Assembly (NCBI GenBank): GCA_964559275.1
Contig: CAZLGC010000049.1
Span: 1 to 6,670, forward strand
DNA length: 6,670 nucleotides
Direction: 5' to 3'
DNA from: CAZLGC01 sp964559275
Lineage (GTDB): Bacteria; Patescibacteriota; CALEFQ01
Shown here in pieces: positions 1 to 5,062 of this stretch (the first letter of the stretch is position 1; each line of letters starts with the position of its first letter). The notes beneath the pieces are model-generated. The model had not been told where the DNA came from and searched no databases. It saw only the letters and a program-made list of their open reading frames with translations. A program made the position numbers and the translations under genes.

Positions 1-606
1 ACCGGAACCGTTAGCAATCAGGGTGCCACTGAAAATCATGTTAACCTGATCGGCTATTGGAGTTTTTGCCGGCACAATTTTCCCGGGAGTTTTAATTTGC
101 GGTAAAGACTCCCCGGTGAGCGGGGCTTCGTTAATCTTGAGCTCTTCGGCCGACAGCAGGCGGGCGTCGGCCGGTACTCTGTCCCCCGCCCCGATCTTAA
201 TTATGTCTCCGGGAACAAGTTCAGAAGAATCCAGCTGCTGAAGTTTGCCGTCCCGGATGACATTGGCATTCCAGGCGACAATCTTCTTGAGTGAAGATAG
301 GGCCTGCGCCGCCTTCTGTTCCTGCCAGAAACCCAGCGACACATCGATAATTGAAGCCGCCAGGATAACCCACATATCCAGATATTCATGGAGAAAATAA
401 GAAATACCGGCGGCGGCCAGCATAATATAAACCAGCGGCGAATTTATTTGGCGCAATAAAATTAGCAGGCGCGAGGGCGGTTTCGGCTCGGGAATAACAT
501 TGCGCCCGTATTTGGCCTGCCGGGAGTCAGCTTCAAATGAAGACAGCCCAGATTTTTTCTGGACACCGAACTTTTCTAACGTTTCCTTGATGGAAGTATT
601 ATGCAT
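1..606 (-). CDS. P-type cation-transporting ATPase, N-terminal part (truncated by window edge)
   Basis: Integral membrane ATPase of the P-type superfamily, most like the P2 (Ca2+/Mg2+-type) group; it would move a cation across the cytoplasmic membrane by ATP-driven phospho-aspartate cycling. I translated it by hand: the frame is open from ATG at 606 to base 1, giving 202 residues. Seen: a cation-ATPase N-terminal domain (about residues 5-50), two membrane spans (about 57-72 and 77-93), a GFWQE motif just after span two, and the start of the actuator domain with VPADARLL and the dephosphorylation loop LTGES at residues 163-167. The phosphorylation site and nucleotide domain lie outside the window. 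There is no Shine-Dalgarno site; a TATACT -10 at 624-629 would give a leader of about 11 bases, but its -35 is poor. The gene is divergent from the one at 685. The cation cannot be judged from this fragment. Confidence 0.93.
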   Translation of the reverse strand, partial: MHNTSIKETLEKFGVQKKSGLSSFEADSRQAKYGRNVIPEPKPPSRLLILLRQINSPLVYIMLAAAGISYFLHEYLDMWVILAASIIDVSLGFWQEQKAAQALSSLKKIVAWNANVIRDGKLQQLDSSELVPGDIIKIGAGDRVPADARLLSAEELKINEAPLTGESLPQIKTPGKIVPAKTPIADQVNMIFSGTLIANGSG

Positions 607-684
607 ACAAATTACTCAGCTTAAGTATACCCTACTTTCCAACTCTAATAAATCCTGTTAGTATGTTTTTATAACCAAAAACCT

Positions 685-987
685 ATGGCCAAACTTTCAC
701 GAAAAAAAAGACGGCGACGTCGCCGTGACAAAAAGCACGATTTTTCACCGGGCCCAGTAACTAGCCAGAAGCCGGTTGAGGCAAAATCTGATAAACCAAC
801 TTCGGCAGACATCGCGGTGCCGGCGGGACCGAATTTTGCTTGGCAAAAATCTGACATGATAACGACCCTGACTCTAGCCGCAGTTATTCTGGTCGGTTTT
901 GCGCTAATCGCCTATTTTGACTCGCAGTATCACTTTTTGGTCGAAATGGGACAGGGCCTGACCGGATACTTTGGACTTAGCCTTTAA
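685..987 (+). CDS. Small single-span membrane protein with Arg-rich N-terminus, function unknown
   Basis: 100 residues that I do not recognise. The N-terminus is strongly basic (Lys/Arg run at residues 4-17), followed by a Pro/Ser/Lys-rich linker (about 20-50), one membrane span at about 58-78, and a short tail ending in GYFGLSL. The basic end should be cytoplasmic. The Arg run uses five different-looking codons that together make a perfect 16-bp palindrome (711-726). No Shine-Dalgarno site is present; a TATAAC hexamer at 670-675 would place the transcript start about 3 bases before the ATG, but no good -35 is seen. The gene is divergent from the ATPase and convergent with the ligase gene, 17 bases between stops. 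The composition is protein-like and the reading frame fits the space, so it is probably real. Confidence 0.72.
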   Translation: MAKLSRKKRRRRRRDKKHDFSPGPVTSQKPVEAKSDKPTSADIAVPAGPNFAWQKSDMITTLTLAAVILVGFALIAYFDSQYHFLVEMGQGLTGYFGLSL

Positions 988-1004
988 TTACATACTATAT
1001 GTAT
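988..1004 (+). repeat. 17-bp near-palindromic repeat, copy 1
   Basis: Reads TTACATACTATATGTAT. The core is an inverted repeat, TACATA and TATGTA around CTA. It fills the gap between the convergent stops of the genes at 685 and 1005. It is matched with one mismatch in direct orientation at 2494-2510. The inverted partner at 1047-1063 matches bases 987-1003 with one mismatch. Confidence 0.6.
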
Positions 1005-2405
1005 TTAGAGGCCAAGAAGGATGAAGAAAGCTAAACTCCCCTGCTGTACATCTAGTATGTAATGATCAAAAAACATAACTAGTACACTGGCCGCGATGAT
1101 TCCCAATATCAGTGCTCGCAGAAGATTATCGGGTGCTTCCCGCGAAACTGTTCCACGTGGAACAGTTTTTGTTTTTGGCTTCAGGATTTGCCAGACTCTA
1201 ACAACTAGAATACCAGTAAACGCAATTAACCCCCACATCCCTATTTCCGAAAATATCCCCAGCCAAACGTTATGAACTGGCTGTTTCATCCAGTCCGGCA
1301 AAGTAAAATTTTCGGTAGCGGTTAACATAGGTACAAATGACTTAGGACCCCAGCCAATATTAATTGCCGAGGTTCCAAACTGCAATGCCTTAGCATTCAG
1401 GTACTGCCGGAACGAAACTGCCATGTCCCCTTCATTATCAGCAACAGTCATTCGGCTATCCAGCAACGGCGCCAGCACAACTATTGAACTCAGCGCCATT
1501 ATTAAAAATAGGATAACACAAACCCACAAGATCTTTTGCTGGAATTCTCGAGCCAGGGGATTCCATAGTTTTTGGGTCCGCGGCCGCTCACGCTGAATAA
1601 TGGCATACATTATTACCGCTACAATTACCCCCAAACCAAGCGCTAGCCAAGCCACCCGCGAAAAAGTCAGTAACAAAGCCAAAAATTGAAGTCCGGCCAA
1701 AAAAGTCACCGACAACCTCATATAAGGTTCGCGAACTCGCCAAAAAACATATCCACCCAGGAAGAGTGAAATTACCAAAAAATAGGCCAAAACATTGGGG
1801 TGCGGCAAAGTTCCGTAGGCGCGCAAAATCGGCTCGCCGGCAAATACGACTTCAGCAACATTTGGAATATATGTCCCCAGAGGTGATTCGCCCAAAAGTG
1901 TCAGACCCAGCGACGACTGATTAATGAACTGGAAAATTGCAATAATCGCCTGAATACCGCCGCTGGCAAAAATTAGTAGGCAAGTCAAGAGTCGACGTCG
2001 GTAGGTGACAATATTGTAAACGCCGTAGAGGAAAATTAATCCGAATTCAATTAGCTTAACCGCACCGTATATTCCCAGCCCCCAAAAAGGCGATAAAACC
2101 GCCGAAACAAGCGCTATCAGCGCAAAGGCTAGAACTAGTATATTTAGCGCGCGACCGTGTTTAGCGAAGGTGGGATGAAAGCGAGCTAAACGCCTAAGCC
2201 AAAAAATCAAAATCAAAACTACAAGAATATCGGTTCCGTACAAAAAAGCCGAGGTCCACTCATTGAACATCGTGCTGGAATAGAGGACCAGTGTCCCCAA
2301 AATACTCCTGGTACCAAAAGGAATGCAAAAAACCAAGATCCAGAAGAATATGAGATCCGGAGCATTATGCCAGGTAGTTTTTAGTTTTTGCCAGATTTGT
2401 TCCAT
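1005..2405 (-). CDS. O-antigen ligase / Wzy-type polymerase family membrane protein
   Basis: 466 residues, highly hydrophobic, with about ten or more membrane spans. It belongs by pattern to the O-antigen ligase (Wzy_C) family, whose members join or polymerise lipid-linked glycans on the outer face of the cytoplasmic membrane. Seen: the large periplasmic loop motif GTLPHPN (residues 198-204), LLLTFSRVAWLALG (244-257) and PVHNVWLGIFSEIGMWG (376-392), all typical positions for this family; the C-terminus has FDHYILDVQQG. The ATG at 2405 is the only reasonable start, because an in-frame stop lies at 2421-2423. No Shine-Dalgarno site is visible. The start codon sits inside a parS-like sequence, and a perfect parS encodes residues 414-419 in the last cytoplasmic loop. 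No glycan-synthesis neighbours are in the window, so the substrate is unknown; a role in surface glycan or glycoprotein assembly is inference. Confidence 0.85.
   Translation of the reverse strand: MEQIWQKLKTTWHNAPDLIFFWILVFCIPFGTRSILGTLVLYSSTMFNEWTSAFLYGTDILVVLILIFWLRRLARFHPTFAKHGRALNILVLAFALIALVSAVLSPFWGLGIYGAVKLIEFGLIFLYGVYNIVTYRRRLLTCLLIFASGGIQAIIAIFQFINQSSLGLTLLGESPLGTYIPNVAEVVFAGEPILRAYGTLPHPNVLAYFLVISLFLGGYVFWRVREPYMRLSVTFLAGLQFLALLLTFSRVAWLALGLGVIVAVIMYAIIQRERPRTQKLWNPLAREFQQKILWVCVILFLIMALSSIVVLAPLLDSRMTVADNEGDMAVSFRQYLNAKALQFGTSAINIGWGPKSFVPMLTATENFTLPDWMKQPVHNVWLGIFSEIGMWGLIAFTGILVVRVWQILKPKTKTVPRGTVSREAPDNLLRALILGIIAASVLVMFFDHYILDVQQGSLAFFILLGL
1047..1063 (-). repeat. 17-bp near-palindromic repeat, inverted copy
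   Basis: Plus strand reads TACATCTAGTATGTAAT, the reverse complement of 987-1003 except for one base. It lies within the 3' end of the ligase gene, 43 bases from its partner, so the two could form a long stem in either transcript. There is no T-run after the stem on either strand, so it is not a standard terminator. Confidence 0.55.
1149..1164. promoter_or_regulatory. parS: parS, ParB-binding centromere site
   Basis: TGTTCCACGTGGAACA is a perfect 16-bp palindrome. It fits the widely conserved chromosomal parS consensus TGTTNCACGTGNAACA at every defined base. The symmetry continues to 24 bp (1145-1168). It lies inside the ligase gene, in codons 414-419 of a cytoplasmic loop where sequence is probably free to vary. 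Chromosomal parS sites bind ParB, which spreads and loads SMC; they are usually near oriC. No parA or parB is in the window. Confidence 0.85.
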
Positions 2406-2413
2406 GTGGAACA
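2398..2413. promoter_or_regulatory. parS-like site over the ligase start codon
   Basis: TGTTCCATGTGGAACA differs from the perfect site at 1149-1164 by one base in the centre (CATGTG for CACGTG). The changed base is the one that makes the ATG start of the ligase gene on the minus strand. It may be a weaker second ParB site, or ParB bound here could hinder ligase expression. The match of 15 of 16 bases to a site in the same gene is hard to ascribe to chance; occupancy is inference. Confidence 0.6.
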
Positions 2414-2493
2414 GTAGGACTTAACTTAACCTAGGCGTGACTTTTCCACTTAGCTAGGTCAATAATACCATACTCCAGAAAAAAGGGGTATCT

Positions 2494-2510
2494 TTACACA
2501 CTATATGTAT
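2494..2510 (+). repeat. 17-bp near-palindromic repeat, copy 3
   Basis: TTACACACTATATGTAT matches 988-1004 in the same orientation at 16 of 17 bases. It lies beyond the 5' end of the ligase gene and 15 bases upstream of the -35 box at 2526, so it could be an operator for the unit that starts there. Together the copies bracket the ligase gene. Confidence 0.5.
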
Positions 2511-2525
2511 AAATAGCTATATTAC

Positions 2526-2554
2526 TTGACAAATTTATAAATATATGATATGCT
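2526..2554 (+). promoter_or_regulatory. Strong sigma-70-type promoter of the 2577-3285 unit
   Basis: Consensus -35 TTGACA (2526-2531), 17-base AT-rich spacer, extended -10 TGA-TATGCT (2546-2554). Transcription should begin near 2561, leaving a leader of about 16 bases that holds the Shine-Dalgarno site. The ATG at 2550 is within the -10 box and so cannot be a start codon on this transcript. Confidence 0.8.
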
Positions 2555-2576
2555 TATAACAGCGAAAGGAGGGATC

Positions 2577-2798
2577 ATGGCAAGAATCCTCAGCATTCTC
2601 CGGTGGATTTTCCGGAGACCGAGAAGGTTGCTGATCGCCATCATGCTGGTCATCGGACTGGCGATGGGGATCGCACCGAGGGCAACCGAATCCCTGATCG
2701 AAGGCCTCGTGCCGGCGATCGTGGCAGTCGGAGTCATCCTGTTCGGACTCCATGTTCTGGGAGTCGGCAGGCTCTGGAGACGCCTCGGGCGCTGGTAG
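2577..2798 (+). CDS. Small two-span membrane protein, function unknown
   Basis: 73 residues that I do not recognise. AAGGAGG at 2566-2572 stands four bases before the ATG at 2577, which decides the start. The order is: a basic N-terminus with RRPRR at 13-17, a first membrane span (about 19-33), a short loop with ATESLIEG, a second span (about 42-62), and a basic tail LWRRLGRW. By the positive-inside rule both ends face the cytoplasm. GC is higher than in the flanking genes (135 of 220 bases over 2581-2800 by hand count), and codons end mostly in C or G. A 6-bp inverted repeat (2598-2603 with 2612-2617) lies close behind the start codon. It is the first gene of a unit with a second tiny membrane protein and two structured RNA elements. 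A role as a toxin, peptide regulator or membrane-stress protein is possible; nothing in the sequence decides. Confidence 0.78.
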   Translation: MARILSILRWIFRRPRRLLIAIMLVIGLAMGIAPRATESLIEGLVPAIVAVGVILFGLHVLGVGRLWRRLGRW

Positions 2799-2804
2799 CC
2801 GACC

Positions 2805-2828
2805 GGTATAGGCACCATACCAGGTGCC
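2805..2828 (+). other. Two mutually exclusive small hairpins after the 2577 gene
   Basis: GGTAT (2805-2809) can pair with ATACC (2817-2821), or GGCACC (2811-2816) can pair with GGTGCC (2823-2828). The second is followed by only three T residues, so it would be a weak terminator. The alternatives overlap and cannot form together, the geometry expected of a simple attenuator; whether it acts as one is inference. Confidence 0.4.
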
Positions 2829-2843
2829 TTTCCACTCGGAGCT

Positions 2844-2907
2844 AGCGCAAGCACACCACGCTTGCGCTCACCCTACTAAACATCATAGAATGGTGATTAG
2901 TAGAGTG
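2844..2907 (+). ncRNA. Two-hairpin RNA element, copy 1
   Basis: Hairpin 1 pairs AGCGCAAGC (2844-2852) with GCTTGCGCT (2860-2868) around a 7-base loop. Hairpin 2 starts at the next base: CAC/GTG, a C-A mismatch, CTACTAA/TTAGTAG, an A-A mismatch, then CATCAT/ATGGTG with one G-U pair, and a 3-base loop (2869-2907). With no base between the helices they should stack. The element ends 9 bases before the Shine-Dalgarno site of the 2930 gene, so it forms the leader of that gene in the polycistronic RNA. Copy 2 at 3071-3138 has the same architecture. Confidence 0.7.
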
Positions 2908-2929
2908 ACAACAACTAGGAGGAAACATC

Positions 2930-3058
2930 ATGTTCCAGCAAGTCATGACCGTTGTGTGGATCGTTCTCGGGATCTTGGGTCTCGGCCCAATGTTTTTGAT
3001 CCCGACCATCAAGGCCCTGGGCCTTGAGTACGACAGCGAGGAAGCCCGGGAGGGTTAA
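2930..3058 (+). CDS. 42-residue single-span membrane peptide, function unknown
   Basis: I do not recognise it. AGGAGG at 2917-2922 is seven bases before the ATG at 2930, a textbook ribosome site, and the frame closes with TAA at 3056-3058. The peptide begins MFQQVMTVVWIVLG, has one membrane span at about residues 5-26, and ends in a charged, mostly acidic tail (LEYDSEEAREG). It has C/G-ending codons like the 2577 gene. It sits between the two copies of the two-hairpin RNA element, so its message is structured on both sides. The size and topology are like those of type I toxins and of small membrane regulators, but no family link can be shown by eye. It is shorter than most gene-calling cut-offs and is likely to be missed. 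Confidence 0.72.
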   Translation: MFQQVMTVVWIVLGILGLGPMFLIPTIKALGLEYDSEEAREG

Positions 3059-3070
3059 CCCATCTCGCTA

Positions 3071-3138
3071 AGCGCAAGCCCGCATCTGCGAGGCTTGCGC
3101 TCACCCTCCTGTTTATTCAAGCAATAGATAGGGGAGTG
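3071..3138 (+). ncRNA. Two-hairpin RNA element, copy 2
   Basis: Hairpin 1 has the same 9-bp stem as copy 1 (3071-3079 with 3093-3101) but a 13-base loop that can itself pair CGC with GCG. Hairpin 2 (3102-3138) again starts at the adjoining base with CAC/GTG and the same C-A mismatch, then a 12-bp stem (CTCC with GGGG, and TGTTTATT with AATAGATA, using three G-U pairs) and a 5-base loop. Apart from the shared CACCCT and AGTG ends, the stem sequence differs wholly from copy 1 while pairing is kept. The element begins 12 bases after the stop of the 2930 gene and abuts the tRNA-like RNA. Confidence 0.7.
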
Positions 3139-3139
3139 A

Positions 3140-3244
3140 GGCGGCGCCGGCCCAGGAGGGCGAGGGTGTACCTGTCTCGGTGCAGGGAATTGGTGGACGT
3201 ACCAAGTGCGTGCGCTTCTCGGGGTTCGAAGCCTCCCGCCGCCA
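3140..3244 (+). ncRNA. tRNA-like structured RNA, no recognisable anticodon arm
   Basis: GGCGGCG (3140-3146) pairs perfectly with CGCCGCC (3237-3243), followed by A like a discriminator base; CCA is not encoded. Just inside is a T-arm-like hairpin with loop TTCGAAG (3225-3231) and stem 3220-3224 with 3232-3236 (outer pair C-C). T loop, T stem and acceptor have exactly tRNA spacing. The middle is not tRNA-like: possible hairpins are GCCC/GGGC (3150-3161), CGAG/CTCG (3161-3179, sharing one base), TTGGT/ACCAA (3190-3205) or GGTGC/GTACC (3179-3203). GAATTGGTGGACG (3187-3199) resembles the D loop of tRNA-Leu, but in the wrong place. At 105 bases it is long for a tRNA. It may be a tRNA relic, a rearranged class II tRNA, or an RNA carrying a tRNA-like end. 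It shows no features of tmRNA or SRP RNA. Confidence 0.5.
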
Positions 3245-3250
3245 TTACAT

Positions 3251-3285
3251 AAGAGCGAGCCGTTGCTACGCAACTGCTCGCTTTT
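3251..3285 (+). terminator. Rho-independent terminator ending the 2526-3285 unit
   Basis: AGCGAG (3254-3259) pairs with CTCGCT (3277-3282), then a 2-by-2 internal loop, then GTTGC/GCAAC around TAC, followed by TTTT. It begins 6 bases after the tRNA-like RNA and separates it from the promoter of tRNA-Arg. Confidence 0.82.
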
Positions 3286-3301
3286 AAAATATAACCTCGC
3301 T

Positions 3302-3330
3302 TTGATTTTTATGGATATACCAGCTATATT
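3302..3330 (+). promoter_or_regulatory. Promoter of tRNA-Arg
   Basis: TTGATT (3302-3307), 17-base spacer, TATATT (3325-3330). The predicted start near 3337 lies about 5 bases before the mature tRNA, so the tRNA has its own transcription unit. Confidence 0.7.
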
Positions 3331-3341
3331 AAGAGAAGTTG

Positions 3342-3418
3342 GTGCCTGTAGCTCAACTGGATAGAGCACTCCCGTCCTAAGGGAGGTGTTGCAGGTTCGA
3401 CTCCTGCCAGGCACACCA
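3342..3418 (+). tRNA. trnR: tRNA-Arg, anticodon CCT (reads AGG)
   Basis: Complete 77-base cloverleaf. Acceptor GTGCCTG (3342-3348) with CAGGCAC (3408-3414); D arm GCTC/GAGC (3351-3367); anticodon stem CTCCC/GGGAG (3369-3385) with anticodon CCT at 3376-3378; five-base variable loop; T arm GCAGG/CCTGC with loop TTCGACT (3391-3407); discriminator A and encoded CCA (3416-3418). Oddity: the base before U33 is G, where a pyrimidine is usual. The gene is followed by a strong terminator and lies next to the minus-strand cca gene. Confidence 0.96.
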
Positions 3419-3445
3419 TTTCAAGTTTACCCGCCTTAGGCATAC

Positions 3446-3478
3446 AAAAACAGCCCCGCCGTTGGCGGGGCTGTTTTT
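3446..3478. terminator. Bidirectional Rho-independent terminator
   Basis: A perfect 15-bp inverted repeat, 3446-3460 with 3464-3478, with a GTT loop. The stem carries GC-rich CAGCCCCGCC and is bordered by five A on one side and five T on the other, so it works in both directions. It ends tRNA-Arg on the plus strand and cca on the minus strand, whose stop is at 3485. Confidence 0.95.
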
Positions 3479-3484
3479 ATTATC

Positions 3485-5056
3485 CTAAGCCGTTAGCAAT
3501 TTATTAAGCCTGCCAACTGCTTCTTTGGCACTCTTTGCCCCACTCGCCGCCGCCAGTACCTCTTCCCGGGTCATCTCTTTCTCATCCCGGAGCCTGTTAG
3601 CCAATTTATTTAGCTGCCCGATCTCCGGGCCGGGTTTAAAACCTAAACCCAGCCAGTCGCGACCCTGGGTCAGCGGCGCCGGCTCGCTGGTTTCAACCCC
3701 GAGTTCCCTGGCTCTGGGAAGCAACCAATTGGTGGGAGGAAAAGAATCCGGTGGTAGCAAAACCTCCGCTGGCGAATCCGGTTCACTCTCCCGGTTTTTA
3801 CCTCGGTGCTCGGCTTCGGCCAGCAAGACCAGTTCTCTGATCGTAGCCGGATGAATTGTCTCGGCCAGCTGTCTGATGTCTCCGTCCGGAATTTCTTTCT
3901 CCTCAGCTTTAGCTTGCGCATATAACTCTGCCGGCTCTGCTAGTGCAGGCAAGAGTTTTACTACCTTATTGGGAACTAAATTATTGCGAAAGGCTTTGTC
4001 CGCTCCGACGCCTTTCAGAAAACTCTGGACTGTATCTTGGTCCGGAAACCGGACGCAAACCGCTGCCAGCATCACCGCCATCGCCTCGCTCTTACTCAGC
4101 CCTTCACGGTTAACTTTCTTGGCTACTTCGTCAATAATATCTAGTGTCTCCAGCCAGCAGCCACCCCGCGCTTCCGGGGAAGAATCTGCCGCCGGCTCGA
4201 TCAGTTGTTGTATCTCAGGATTAATTGCTTCATAGACACCTAGTTCATGCCCGACCAAAAGTCCCCGGGAAGGCTTATCTGATTTGAGCAGCAACTTCAC
4301 CCATTCGTCCCATATCCTTTCGGCTGGTTGCTCTCGAAATTCCGGCAAAGCGATCGTCTCCAGAACTACTCGCTTGGTTTCTTCATCCATTTCCACACCA
4401 AAACGACCAATAAACTGCATTGCCCGCAGGGCCCGCAAGGGATCTTCACTGAACTGCCGGGCATTGGTAACCCGCAGCCGTCTTTCTTTTATATCCTCTA
4501 GTCCGCCGTAATAGTCAAAGACTTCTCCCGTCAGGGGATCCGCCGCAATCGAGTTCATTGTGAAATCTCGCCGGCGGGCCGCTTCCTCTATGCTCATGTT
4601 CGGGTCCACATCAGCCTGAATCCCCTTGTGTCCTTTGCCTTTTTTGGAATCACGACGGGGAAGCGAAACATCCAGATCAACCCCCACTTCTTTTCCCAGG
4701 CCAACCTTAAGGACACCAAAAGACCGGCCAACCTCTTTGACTTCGCCCTGGCTGGCGACAACTTCTCTGAGTTTCTCGAGCGGCAGACCGTAGACCTCCA
4801 GGTCTATATCCTTAGAAACCTTTCCAAAATAAAGATCCCGCACAAAACCGCCGATCAGGAGCGCCCGACCGCCGGCTTCTTTGACCGCCTTGGCAATATC
4901 CACCGCTCTCTGGTAAGCGACCGCATGGCCATCCAAACCCTGTCCCTTTAGAGCATCCATAAATTCCGCCGGCTGGGGAATACCTTCCGCTGGTGGTTTC
5001 ATTTCCGGGGCATCAATTGCCTCAGCGATAGCAGGATCAACTTCTTTTTTTTCCAT
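3485..5056 (-). CDS. cca: CCA-adding enzyme (tRNA nucleotidyltransferase / poly(A) polymerase family, class II)
   Basis: 523 residues; adds or repairs the CCA end of tRNAs from CTP and ATP in the cytoplasm. Class II signatures are clear: GG-FVRDL at residues 69-75 and the catalytic D83-x-D85 (KDIDLEV), a further carboxylate pair D127/D129 in VGVDLDVSLPRRD, the nucleotide-template region RRDFTMN at 162-168, DPLTGEVFDYYGG at 173-185, EDPLRALR at 204-211 and ERIWDEWVKLL at 246-256. An extra N-terminal stretch of about 40 residues rich in Pro, Glu and Ala precedes the catalytic domain. The C-terminal part (about 260-523) is helical, longer than in compact bacterial enzymes, and I saw no HD phosphohydrolase motif. 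No Shine-Dalgarno site; a promoter placed to start at the ATG is described separately. CCA addition versus poly(A) synthesis cannot be told apart by eye, but the encoded CCA of the nearby tRNA does not rule out either. Confidence 0.9.
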   Translation of the reverse strand: MEKKEVDPAIAEAIDAPEMKPPAEGIPQPAEFMDALKGQGLDGHAVAYQRAVDIAKAVKEAGGRALLIGGFVRDLYFGKVSKDIDLEVYGLPLEKLREVVASQGEVKEVGRSFGVLKVGLGKEVGVDLDVSLPRRDSKKGKGHKGIQADVDPNMSIEEAARRRDFTMNSIAADPLTGEVFDYYGGLEDIKERRLRVTNARQFSEDPLRALRAMQFIGRFGVEMDEETKRVVLETIALPEFREQPAERIWDEWVKLLLKSDKPSRGLLVGHELGVYEAINPEIQQLIEPAADSSPEARGGCWLETLDIIDEVAKKVNREGLSKSEAMAVMLAAVCVRFPDQDTVQSFLKGVGADKAFRNNLVPNKVVKLLPALAEPAELYAQAKAEEKEIPDGDIRQLAETIHPATIRELVLLAEAEHRGKNRESEPDSPAEVLLPPDSFPPTNWLLPRARELGVETSEPAPLTQGRDWLGLGFKPGPEIGQLNKLANRLRDEKEMTREEVLAAASGAKSAKEAVGRLNKLLTA

Positions 5057-5062
5057 AATTTC

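Noticed and set aside
987..1063. Long inverted repeat as a bidirectional terminator between the convergent genes
   Set aside because: The arms are AT-rich, the loop is 43 bases, and no T-run follows on either strand.
988..2510. The ligase gene as an insertion sequence or transposon
   Set aside because: The flanking copies are short direct repeats, no transposase is present, and the inverted copy lies inside the gene end.
2550..2576. An upstream in-frame ATG giving an 82-residue form of the 2577 protein
   Set aside because: The ATG lies within the -10 box, upstream of the predicted transcript start, and the AAGGAGG site serves the ATG at 2577.
2603..3027. Plus-strand frames of 80 and 67 residues and minus-strand frames over the small-gene unit
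   Set aside because: They overlap the well-supported genes at 2577 and 2930 in other frames and lack ribosome sites.
2844..3138. The repeated GCGCAAGC/GCTTGCGC hairpins as a CRISPR array
   Set aside because: There are only two copies, separated by a gene, with different loops and no spacer-repeat rhythm.
3140..3244. tmRNA, SRP RNA or 5S rRNA
   Set aside because: No tag-peptide frame, no GGAAG-type SRP loop and no 5S blocks can be found; only the acceptor and T arm are tRNA-like.
3055..3414. A 119-residue minus-strand frame
   Set aside because: It runs across the tRNA-Arg, the terminator and the hairpin element, a typical antisense shadow of RNA genes.
3525..4951. Several plus-strand frames of 75-119 residues inside cca
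   Set aside because: All are antisense to a gene with full class II nucleotidyltransferase motifs; they have no ribosome site and no protein-like features.
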